The position numbers were made by a program, and so were the translations under genes. Below the pieces are notes generated by a model. The model was not told where the DNA came from, ran no database searches, and was given only the letters and a program-made list of their open reading frames with translations. A stretch of 12,880 nt of DNA from PALSA-1004 sp046715035 (GTDB lineage Bacteria > Pseudomonadota > Gammaproteobacteria > Burkholderiales > SG8-41). Positions 1-6,269 of the stretch are shown piece after piece; position 1 is the first letter of the stretch, and every line of letters starts with the position of its first letter. The stretch lies in the NCBI GenBank assembly GCA_046715035.1, contig JBKJZR010000060.1, positions 1 through 12,880 on the forward strand. The letters are read 5' to 3'.

Positions 1-165
1 CGCATCCGCCGTGGGGATCGGCGCATCCGTCTCGGGGATGGGTGCATCCGTCGTAGGCACGGGCGCGCCCGAGGCGGGCACATCCGTTGCGGGCGACGGC
101 GTAACCGCGGCTTCCGGCTTGCGCAGCTCACCCTGCAGCGATCGGTTGTCGTCAGTTGGAGACAT
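1..165 (-). CDS. N-terminus of a Pro/Thr/Ala-rich protein, partial
   Basis: An open minus-strand frame of 55 codons starts at ATG 165-163 and runs off the left edge without a stop. An AGG ribosome-binding element lies about 9 nt upstream of the ATG. The visible protein begins MSPTDDNRSLQGELRKPEAA and continues with a disordered, low-complexity stretch built on a DAPIPxT heptad. There is no signal peptide, so the visible part is probably a cytoplasmic or disordered N-terminal extension ahead of a domain outside the window. The heptad is encoded by a 21-bp tandem repeat at the window edge. I do not recognise the family. The continuous frame, the start context and the in-register repeat make a real gene likely. 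Confidence 0.6.
   Translation of the reverse strand, partial: MSPTDDNRSLQGELRKPEAAVTPSPATDVPASGAPVPTTDAPIPETDAPIPTADA
2..64. repeat. 21-bp tandem repeat, three copies, in coding sequence
   Basis: The core GCATCCG recurs at 2, 23 and 44, an exact 21-bp period, with diverged bases between the cores. On the minus strand each unit encodes seven residues of the type DAPIPxT, so the repeat keeps the reading frame. More copies may lie to the left of the window. Confidence 0.7.
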
Positions 166-522
166 CGCTGATCGCCTGTGAATGCGCGGCCGATGACCGG
201 ACGGCCAGTGCGGCGAGCAGCGGGGGGCTCGGTCGATGCGCTGTGGCGGGTTCTCTCATACGAATCGAGTCTTTCTGACACGCAGGGCGGCAGTGCGCCG
301 CGGCTTCGGCCAATTCTACCCGCTCCTCGCGTCAACTCCGCGTTTAGCTCGACGTCGTCCTGGGGAAAGCGCACGCCGTGCTTGCTCCAGCTCTCGTTGG
401 GCAGCGTTTATCGCCGCACGCGTAAGCATCGTCTTACGTTAGATTTGGGCGACCGCTGATAGGGTTGCCGCGGGCGCATCGGTAGATTCGGAGGCATCGT
501 TAGGGATAAAGGGATCGACGAA
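166..522. other. Intergenic spacer with no convincing gene
   Basis: This stretch of about 357 bp lies between the divergent starts of the left-edge gene and the zinc-ribbon gene. The short open frames inside it have arginine/serine-rich translations, no usable ribosome binding site and no recognisable motif. The only structure I see is a 6-bp hairpin, CGTAAG at 421-426 and CTTACG at 433-438, followed by TTAGATTT. It is too weak to call a terminator. The spacer presumably holds the two divergent promoters, but no clear -35/-10 pair stands out. Confidence 0.4.
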
Positions 523-756
523 ATGCGCACACGTTATTGGGGATACAGCAGGGAACGCGGCTGGACCGTCTGCGACCGTACCGTGAACGCCATCGAGTGC
601 CCTGACTGCGGGGGCCGCGCGTATCGCACGCCGCGGCGTTTTTTAGACCGGCTGATCAGTTTGCTCTCCCCCGTGCAGCGCTATAGATGCGAATCGCGGG
701 AGTGCCGCTGGGACGGGATAGTCACTGTCAATCGTCGCACACAACAGCCCGCATGA
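523..756 (+). CDS. Small zinc-ribbon-like hypothetical protein
   Basis: The predicted protein has 77 residues. A CPDCG knuckle (Cys26, Cys29) and a second pair, CESREC (Cys56, Cys61), suggest a four-cysteine zinc ribbon. The basic segment between them (about 33-53, YRTPRRFLDRLISLLSPVQR) resembles small uncharacterised proteins common in betaproteobacteria; that likeness is from memory. There is no signal peptide or membrane segment, so the protein should be cytoplasmic. A GGGA element about 9 nt before the ATG supports the start. The gene faces the next gene convergently across only 26 bp. The function is unknown; nucleic-acid binding or a structural zinc site are both possible. Confidence 0.7.
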   Translation: MRTRYWGYSRERGWTVCDRTVNAIECPDCGGRAYRTPRRFLDRLISLLSPVQRYRCESRECRWDGIVTVNRRTQQPA

Positions 757-782
757 CAGCAGGCCAGCGCCGCTGATATCCG

Positions 783-1244
783 TCAGGGTTTCAATCCGCG
801 CCCATCCTGCGCGGTGCTTTCCGGAAATGATTCCTCGTGATGCGCGGCCAGGGCAGTTAGCTCGGAAGCAACCCGCGGCGCAAACCCCTGTCGCGGTCTG
901 TCTCCCCTCTGCACGATCAGCAGATCGGCCATATAGCGCTCCCAGCGCGCGGGTTGCCGCCACAACCGGCACAGGTCGTTGACGATGCGCGGGTACGATT
1001 TTTGGAGCTCGCTGGGGCGCACGGCATCCGGCAGTCGGGCCAGCCATTGCTCGGCCTCGGGGAGCAGCGCGACTGCAGGGGGCGGATGGCGTTTCTGAAT
1101 CCAGTCGGGTTCGGTAGGCGGGCCGTTCTCGTCGAAATCGAGGACTTTCTTCGCTTCCTCCACCGAGACTATTTCGAAACTGATCATGTCGTCCGGGGCC
1201 GGCATGCCGCGCGGCGCGGGACTATAAGGTTTATTTACAGACAT
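783..1244 (-). CDS. Hypothetical cytoplasmic protein, 153 aa
   Basis: The protein begins MSVNKPYSPAPRG and is soluble, with no signal peptide, membrane segment or catalytic signature. The segment at about 66-126 (QWLARLPDAVRPSEL, then YPRIVNDLCRLW, then MADLLIVQRGDRPRQGF) matches, from memory, a pattern in uncharacterised proteins found repeatedly in betaproteobacterial genomes. In those it sits as a roughly 100-residue helical C-terminal domain. The N-terminal 60 residues are proline-rich and less conserved in character. The ribosome binding site is weak (GGAAG about 14 nt upstream), so the start is the least certain part. The gene lies downstream of the M48 peptidase gene on the same strand, 216 bp away, and is probably a separate transcription unit. 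Confidence 0.75.
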   Translation of the reverse strand: MSVNKPYSPAPRGMPAPDDMISFEIVSVEEAKKVLDFDENGPPTEPDWIQKRHPPPAVALLPEAEQWLARLPDAVRPSELQKSYPRIVNDLCRLWRQPARWERYMADLLIVQRGDRPRQGFAPRVASELTALAAHHEESFPESTAQDGRGLKP

Positions 1245-1407
1245 AATATAGCTCGGACTTCCGCTTAAAACGCAGCGTCACGGCGGTCGATCATGCGTCC
1301 CCATGGCGCCCATTCGTCGTGCGCGCCATCCATACCCGCCGATCATTGGTCGCGAGTCTATACCGCACTCGGCGTTTGCGCCAACTGGGAGAGAACGCGA
1401 ACACGCC

Positions 1408-1430
1408 CGCCCACGCCTACCGCGTGGGCG
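1408..1430. other. Perfect 9-bp inverted repeat downstream of the M48 gene
   Basis: CGCCCACGC (1408-1416) and GCGTGGGCG (1422-1430) are exact inverted repeats around a 5-nt loop. The structure lies about 30 bp beyond the stop codon of the minus-strand M48 gene. It could act as a transcription-termination or mRNA 3'-end stem. No T-run follows on either strand, so it is not a classical intrinsic terminator. Confidence 0.45.
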
Positions 1431-1460
1431 AGTTGCAGCCGCGAATTAAGCGTTTGCCGG

Positions 1461-2285
1461 TCAGCGGCGTTGCCGCGCAGCGGCGTACAGCGGCATGACG
1501 GTGGGCAGCAGTGCTTCAATTTGCTGGATGCGGTTGGCTTCCGCGGGATGTGAGCTAAGAAATTCCGGCGGCCGGCCCCCACCCTGACTGGCCCTGATCA
1601 TTTTCTGCCACAGTGTAACGCCGGCGCGCGGGTCATACCCCGAGCGCGCCGCGAGCTCGAGGCCGATTCGGTCCGCCTCGTTCTCGTCGCTGCGGCTGAA
1701 ACGGCTCGCGATCAGTGCTTCGTAGCCCGCATTGGCCAGTTGCGCCGAGCCCTCACCCAAGCCGAATACCGCAGCGCCGATGCCGATCGCCGTCTGCGCC
1801 GCCATCGCCTGCGAGACCTGTTCGCGCGAATGCTCGCGCAACGCATGGGCGATTTCGTGCCCCATGACGACGGCGATCTCGTCGTCGGAAGCCGAAAGCT
1901 GCCTGATCAGCCCCGCGTAGAACATGATCTTGCCGCCCGGCATGCAAAACGCGTTCAGCTCATTGCTGTTGATGACGTTGACCTCCCAGCGCCAACCCGG
2001 GGCATCGGGGCGGAACACGCCGGTGTGCGGAATAATGCGATTGGCGATTGCGCGCACCCGCTGGGTCATGCCCGGATCGGTGTTCAATACCCCCTTTTGC
2101 GCCGCCTGCCCCTGCAGCTGCCGGTACGCCTGTGCAGACATTTGCTCGAGCTGCTGCGATGACACCAGCATGAGCTGCTTGCGATCGGCACCGACCGCAC
2201 CGCCGGTGGTGGTCGTCTCGCACGCGGTGAGCGCGAGGAGCGGCAAGCAGAGGAGCAAAGCTCCGAGGATACGCGGGTTAGGCAT
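1461..2285 (-). CDS. M48-family metallopeptidase lipoprotein (LoiP/BepA-like)
   Basis: This 274-residue protein is a zinc endopeptidase probably anchored to an envelope membrane and facing the periplasm. A type II signal peptide ends in a lipobox, LTAC, with the lipidated cysteine at 22. The catalytic motif HEIAH is at 143-147 and the downstream ENEAD segment (about 201-205) supplies the third zinc ligand. The conserved SHPAEANRI motif is at 245-253. The length fits single-domain M48 lipoproteins such as E. coli LoiP and lacks the TPR tail of BepA. Family members degrade or assist maturation of outer-membrane proteins. It lies downstream of mlaC on the same strand, 151 bp away. The start has only a weak GGA element upstream, but the signal peptide begins right at this Met, which supports it. 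Confidence 0.92.
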   Translation of the reverse strand: MPNPRILGALLLCLPLLALTACETTTTGGAVGADRKQLMLVSSQQLEQMSAQAYRQLQGQAAQKGVLNTDPGMTQRVRAIANRIIPHTGVFRPDAPGWRWEVNVINSNELNAFCMPGGKIMFYAGLIRQLSASDDEIAVVMGHEIAHALREHSREQVSQAMAAQTAIGIGAAVFGLGEGSAQLANAGYEALIASRFSRSDENEADRIGLELAARSGYDPRAGVTLWQKMIRASQGGGRPPEFLSSHPAEANRIQQIEALLPTVMPLYAAARQRR

Positions 2286-2436
2286 AGTCGTTCGTCCGTA
2301 GGTTGAATTGCACGGGCGCGCGGCGCCAGTGAGTCGATTTTGTCAAAGACGTCGCGTCGCATTCTGTACGCTGACCCACATAACTTCCTCACCACCGCCC
2401 CGGATGGCGCGGCAGGGACAGCGTTTTCGGCAATCC

Positions 2437-3117
2437 TCAGCGCGCGGAGCGCAGCACGCTTTGCACGATGGCATAGACCACGGTTGGATGCTCGGCGAGC
2501 TCGGTTCTCTTTAGATCCGCCTGCCGGTTCCTGTCCGCCAGCGACTTGATGAGGCCGTCGATCCCACTGTCGCGCACCGCGGCGGCAAAGATAGTACGAT
2601 AAGGCGTAATCAGACTCATCCCACCTATCTTGATGTCATACACCTTCCAACCCGCCGGCTGCTGCTGCATGTCGTATTCAACGCTGATCGGCTCCATGCC
2701 AGGCTGCCGCATGACCGACCTGACCGTGACGTCGCCGCCCGACAGCGTGTGCGAGCGTTTGAATTCGACGTTGTGGCCACGGTAACCCGACAGGGCGATC
2801 GCATAGTTGCGCGCTATCAGCGTGCTCAATTCGGACGTCAGCGCCGCGCGCTGCTCGGGTGTGGCCAGCCTCCAGTTGCGCGCAACCGCGATCTGCGCCA
2901 TGTGCGCGTAATCGAAATACTGCACGACCTCGCTTTGTGCAACCGTGGGCATCATGCCGGGACTGCCGGCGAGATCGGCCCTGGCCTGCCCGATTGCAGC
3001 TTGTATTTGCGCGGCCGCAGGATCCAGCCTCTCCGCAGCAACGGAGGTCGCGGCAGCCCCGGTGCCCGGTAGTGCGAGCAGCACCATGAATACGGCAGCG
3101 CGGGCCATCGTTTGCAT
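2437..3117 (-). CDS. mlaC: MlaC-like periplasmic phospholipid-binding protein
   Basis: This is a 226-residue exported protein of the MlaC/Ttg2D family, close to the roughly 211 aa of E. coli MlaC. Residues 5-24 form a signal peptide. The middle, FDYAHMAQIAVARNW then ATPEQRAALTSELSTLIARNYA (68-106), and the later segment WKVYDIKIGGMSLITPYRTI (157-176) match the MlaC fold, as does GIDGLIKSLADRN (185-197). The family carries phospholipid between an outer-membrane complex and the inner-membrane MlaFEDB transporter. I chose ATG 3117-3115 because it starts the signal peptide. The frame stays open to 3276, but that extension is arginine-rich and not signal-like. Met4 at 3108 is an alternative start. 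The gene is divergent from mlaE, not inside the mlaEFD operon. Confidence 0.9.
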   Translation of the reverse strand: MQTMARAAVFMVLLALPGTGAAATSVAAERLDPAAAQIQAAIGQARADLAGSPGMMPTVAQSEVVQYFDYAHMAQIAVARNWRLATPEQRAALTSELSTLIARNYAIALSGYRGHNVEFKRSHTLSGGDVTVRSVMRQPGMEPISVEYDMQQQPAGWKVYDIKIGGMSLITPYRTIFAAAVRDSGIDGLIKSLADRNRQADLKRTELAEHPTVVYAIVQSVLRSAR

Positions 3118-3326
3118 ATCCGCTGATCTTGATTGGCAGGACTGTTTAAGATTTTCCGCCGCAATGCGGCCGCAGGCTGTACGCTCGCGTACATAGCAGC
3201 TTGATTTGTCCAAGCGGCGACTCGCAAGTCCCCGGTGTCGCGCGCCAGCGGTGCGTCTTGGTGCGCTGGCGTACATACCTCCCGACAGTGTTGCCCTAAG
3301 CTTGCATACGTTTTAACCTCGGTGGA
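3118..3326. promoter_or_regulatory. Divergent mlaC/mlaE control region with inverted repeats
   Basis: The 209 bp between two divergently transcribed lipid-transport genes must hold promoters for both. Three structures are visible. A GTACGC-TC-GCGTAC palindrome lies at 3179-3192. An 8-bp inverted repeat pairs CGCCAGCG (3243-3250) with CGCTGGCG (3264-3271). The octamer GCGTACAT occurs in the same orientation at 3187-3194 and 3269-3276, overlapping each inverted repeat. These look like candidate operator sites for a dimeric regulator, but I recognise no regulator. No confident -35/-10 pair is visible for either gene. Confidence 0.45.
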
Positions 3327-4517
3327 ATGCCGCCCGGACGTGACGTGGTATCCGAACTTCAAGCTCCCGGCACTGATTTGCCCGACAAGACCCCTAACGC
3401 CGCTACCGTCGCTCCAGCAACGATCGCGCAGCCGACCCCCCAGGAACTGGTCCTGGCGGGCAGCTGGACCGCCTTGGGAGTAGGCGCTCTCGGCGCGGCG
3501 CTCGATACTATCCGTACTCCGGCGCAGGGTGCGCTGACGGCCGACGGGTCGCAAGTCGAGGCCCTCGATACCGTGGGCGTGTGGATGCTGGAGGGGCTCC
3601 TCGAGCGGATGCGCTCAGCGGGACTGGAAGTGAACCTCCAGGGTTTCCGCCCGCAGTTCGCGAAGCTCCTCGAGCTGGTCGGGCAGCATCCCAAGCCCGC
3701 CGTGATCGAGCCAAGCCCGCGCCAGGGTGTCCTCGAGCGCGTCGGGCAGAGTGCGGCGGCAGCTTTCGCGGAAGGGTTCGCCATGCTCAGCTTTATCGGC
3801 GAAAGCGCGCTCGCGCTCGGCGCATCCATCGCGCATCCCGCACGGCTGCGCGTGCGTCCGATATTGCACAATATCCAGTCCGCTGGATTCTCCGCGCTGC
3901 CGATCGTCGGTCTGCTGTCGTTTCTGCTCGGCGTCGTCGTCGCGTATCAGGGCGCCGACCAGTTGCGCCGCTATGGCGCGAACATCTTTGTCGCTGACCT
4001 TGTGGGCTTGTCGATGCTGCGCGAGTTTGCGCCGCTGATGACCGCCATCATCGTCGCCGGCCGGTCGGGTTCGGCCTACGCTGCCCAGATCGGCACCATG
4101 GCGGTCACCGAGGAAATCGATGCGATGCGCACCCTCGGTATTGCGCCGCTGGAGATGCTGGTCCTCCCCAAAATCCTGGCGCTGCTGGTCGCCGTGCCGC
4201 TGCTGACCGTCTATGCCGACGTGCTGGGCGTATTCGGCGGGATGGTGATGGCGCGGGCCCAGCTGGGCGTCGGCTATGAAGAGTTCATCGACCGGTTCAT
4301 CAACGCGGTCGATATATCCACCCTCCTGGTCGGCATCGGCAAGGCGCCGGTGTTCGCTGTCATCATCGCGGTCATCGGCTGCTTCCAGGGCTTTCGCACC
4401 CGTGGCGGCGCGGACAGCGTGGGACGCCAGACCACGCGCAGCGTCGTGCAGGCGATTTTCCTGGTCATCGTCGCCGACGCGCTGTTCTCGATTCTCTTCA
4501 GCATGCTGGATATCTGA
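3327..4517 (+). CDS. mlaE: MlaE-family lipid ABC transporter permease with N-terminal STAS-like region
   Basis: This is the integral-membrane permease of a lipid ABC transporter. The C-terminal 260 residues (about 137-396) form the MlaE domain. It shows the family's hallmark segment EFAPLMTAIIVAGRSGSAYA (233-251) followed by IGTM and EEIDAMRTLG (262-271), and several membrane helices at about 189-208, 233-251, 283-307, 333-352 and 373-393. The E. coli protein is about 260 aa; here roughly 135 extra residues precede the domain. Residues 40-117 (LVLAGSWTALG, then VEALDTVGVWMLEGLLERM, then NLQGF) look like a STAS fold, the domain of MlaB, fused in cis. The first ATG (3327) has GGTGG only 1 nt upstream, an abnormal spacing; GTG at 3345 with GGA 6 nt upstream is an alternative start. 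mlaF follows 1 nt after the stop. Confidence 0.92.
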   Translation: MPPGRDVVSELQAPGTDLPDKTPNAATVAPATIAQPTPQELVLAGSWTALGVGALGAALDTIRTPAQGALTADGSQVEALDTVGVWMLEGLLERMRSAGLEVNLQGFRPQFAKLLELVGQHPKPAVIEPSPRQGVLERVGQSAAAAFAEGFAMLSFIGESALALGASIAHPARLRVRPILHNIQSAGFSALPIVGLLSFLLGVVVAYQGADQLRRYGANIFVADLVGLSMLREFAPLMTAIIVAGRSGSAYAAQIGTMAVTEEIDAMRTLGIAPLEMLVLPKILALLVAVPLLTVYADVLGVFGGMVMARAQLGVGYEEFIDRFINAVDISTLLVGIGKAPVFAVIIAVIGCFQGFRTRGGADSVGRQTTRSVVQAIFLVIVADALFSILFSMLDI

Positions 4518-4518
4518 C

Positions 4519-5316
4519 GTGCCGGATCATGCTGAACAGGACGGGGCGGTGATCGAGGTGGAGGACGTCAAGACGCGCTTCGGCGAGCACGTCGTGCACG
4601 ATGGCATCGATCTCGAGGTGCGGCGTGCCGAGATCTTCGCGCTCGTCGGGGGCAGCGGGTCGGGCAAGTCGACTTTGTTGCGCGAGATGATCCTGCTGCA
4701 CCGTCCCGACGCCGGCACGATCCGCGTCCTCGGGGCGGACATCACGACTCTCGACGACGGCGAAGCACGCGCTCTGCGGCGGCGCCTCGGCGTCATGTTC
4801 CAGCACGGCGGACTGTTCGGCTCGCTCAACGTGCGCGAAAACATCGGCTTACCGCTGCGCGAGCACACCGACCTGGCGGACGGCTTCATCGATGAGATCG
4901 CCGTGTGGAAGCTCGCGCTGACGGGGCTGCGCCCGGAGACCGCGGTACAGTATCCGTCCGAGCTGAGCGGCGGCATGCTGAAGCGGGCGTCGCTCGCGCG
5001 CGCCCTCGCGCTCGACCCGGAGTTGCTGTTTCTCGACGAGCCGACGGCGGGTCTCGATCCGGCCAGCGCGGGCGGCGTCGACGAGCTGGTGCTCAAGCTG
5101 CGCGATCTTTTCGGGTTGACGATCGTCATCATCACCCACGATCTCGACCTGTTGTGGCAAGTAGCCGACCGCGTCGCGGTGCTGGGAGAGGGCAAGGTGC
5201 TCGGGGTGGGCTCCATGGCCGAGCTCGAGCGCCTCGAGCATCCCGCCGTACGTCAGTACTTCGAGGGGCCACGCGGGCGCAATGCAGCGCCGCCGGAAAC
5301 GCAAGAGCGGAGGTAG
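4519..5316 (+). CDS. mlaF: MlaF-family lipid ABC transporter ATP-binding protein
   Basis: This cytoplasmic ATPase powers the MlaE permease. It has 265 residues with all the ABC landmarks: Walker A GGSGSGKST (44-52), Q-loop Gln95, signature LSGGM (149-153), Walker B LLFLDEP (169-175) and H-loop His207 in ITHD. The LSGGMLKR form of the signature and the FQHGGLF segment are typical of the MlaF/Ttg2A branch. I take GTG at 4519 as the start because it lies 1 nt after the mlaE stop, has a GGA element 8 nt upstream and gives a normal-length N-terminus. The open frame continues upstream only as antisense-like read-through of mlaE in another phase. The tight junction implies translational coupling with mlaE. 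Confidence 0.93.
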   Translation: MPDHAEQDGAVIEVEDVKTRFGEHVVHDGIDLEVRRAEIFALVGGSGSGKSTLLREMILLHRPDAGTIRVLGADITTLDDGEARALRRRLGVMFQHGGLFGSLNVRENIGLPLREHTDLADGFIDEIAVWKLALTGLRPETAVQYPSELSGGMLKRASLARALALDPELLFLDEPTAGLDPASAGGVDELVLKLRDLFGLTIVIITHDLDLLWQVADRVAVLGEGKVLGVGSMAELERLEHPAVRQYFEGPRGRNAAPPETQERR

Positions 5317-5321
5317 CAGGC

Positions 5322-6269
5322 ATGGAAACCAAAGTGAACTACGCAGTGGTAGGTCTGTTCGTGCTGGTGCTGGGCAGCGCCCTGGTCGCCGCCGTGCTGT
5401 GGCTCGCGAGCGGCGGCGGCTTCCAGAAAAAGTACGACTATTATCTGGCGCTGGTCGGCGAATCCGTGGCGGGCCTCAATCTGAATGCGCCGGTCAAGTA
5501 TCGCGGCGTCGACGTCGGCAAAGTGCGCGCGATCGAGCTCGACCCGAACAACCCCGAGCAGGTGCGGCTCACGTTCGCGATCGAGCGCGGCACGCCTATC
5601 AAGGAAGACACCGAGGCGGTGCTGAAAACGCAGGGTTTGACGGGGATCGCGTATGTCGAACTCAGCGGGGGAAGCCGCGATTCGCCGCCGCTGCGCGTGG
5701 CGGCCAACGAGGAGTACCCGGTGATCCGCACCAAGCCTTCGCTCGCGGCGCGGCTGGAGAACGTGCTGACCAATGTCCTGGGCAACCTCGACAAGACTTC
5801 GGCCAATCTCAATGCCTTCCTGAGCGCCGACAACCAGGCGGCCTTTCAGAGCACGCTCACCGACATCTCGACAGTGGCCCGCACGTTCGCGAACCGCAAA
5901 GAAACGCTGGATGCGGGCATCGCCAGTGCCGCGCGGGCGTTCGACCAGGGCGCGCGCGCGATCGCCAGGCTCGAGCCCGTCATCGATCGCGCCGGTCCCG
6001 CGATCGACCGCGTCGCGCGCGGCGCCGACGCGGTCGAACTGGCGGCGCAGGAAATGGCGCGCGCCGGCGCCAGCGCCGGCAAAACCATCGATGCGGTCGG
6101 TGCGGACGTCAAGCGCTTTACCGCGGAGACCCTGCCCGAGTTCGAGCATCTGCTCGGCGAGGCGAGCGTAATGACCGGTTCGCTGCGCCGTTTGAGCGAG
6201 CATATCGAGCGCAGCCCGGGCGGCCTGCTTTTCGGCCGTACACCCGCACACCCGGGACCTGGCGAATGA
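5322..6269 (+). CDS. mlaD: MlaD-family MCE-domain protein
   Basis: This is a membrane-anchored MCE protein that forms the lipid-binding ring above the MlaFE transporter. The 315-residue protein has an N-terminal transmembrane anchor (8-29). A single MCE domain follows at about 38-118, with APVKYRGVDVGKVRAIELDP (56-75) and LKTQGLTGIAYVELSGG (101-117). After it comes an alanine-rich, charged, probably coiled-coil tail of nearly 180 residues that ends in SPGGLLFGRTP. E. coli MlaD is only about 183 aa, so the helical tail is much longer here and could extend toward the outer membrane or bind the auxiliary lipoprotein. A strong GGAGG lies 8 nt before the ATG and the gene starts 5 nt after mlaF. 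Its stop overlaps the ATG of a 32-codon ORF. Confidence 0.93.
   Translation: METKVNYAVVGLFVLVLGSALVAAVLWLASGGGFQKKYDYYLALVGESVAGLNLNAPVKYRGVDVGKVRAIELDPNNPEQVRLTFAIERGTPIKEDTEAVLKTQGLTGIAYVELSGGSRDSPPLRVAANEEYPVIRTKPSLAARLENVLTNVLGNLDKTSANLNAFLSADNQAAFQSTLTDISTVARTFANRKETLDAGIASAARAFDQGARAIARLEPVIDRAGPAIDRVARGADAVELAAQEMARAGASAGKTIDAVGADVKRFTAETLPEFEHLLGEASVMTGSLRRLSEHIERSPGGLLFGRTPAHPGPGE

Noticed and set aside
2..64. Possible CRISPR-like periodicity at the left edge
   Set aside because: The 21-bp period has no spacer/repeat division and stays in one reading frame encoding a heptad, so it is a coding tandem repeat.
421..446. CGTAAG/CTTACG hairpin as a terminator
   Set aside because: The stem is 6 bp with an AT-rich half and is followed by TTAGATTT, not a T-run; there is no plus-strand gene upstream for it to terminate.
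178..459. Plus-strand open frame of 93 codons (and an overlapping 68-codon frame) in the left spacer
   Set aside because: No ribosome binding site, arginine/serine-rich translation without any motif, and two overlapping frames of equal quality, as expected by chance in GC-rich DNA.
1293..1553. Plus- and minus-strand short frames between the hypothetical gene and the M48 gene
   Set aside because: They overlap the M48 coding end or the 9-bp hairpin, lack ribosome binding sites and have no motif.
2341..2346. Perfect TTGACA -35 box on the minus strand upstream of the M48 gene
   Set aside because: At 16-18 bp spacing only GC-rich sequence follows, with nothing like a -10 box.
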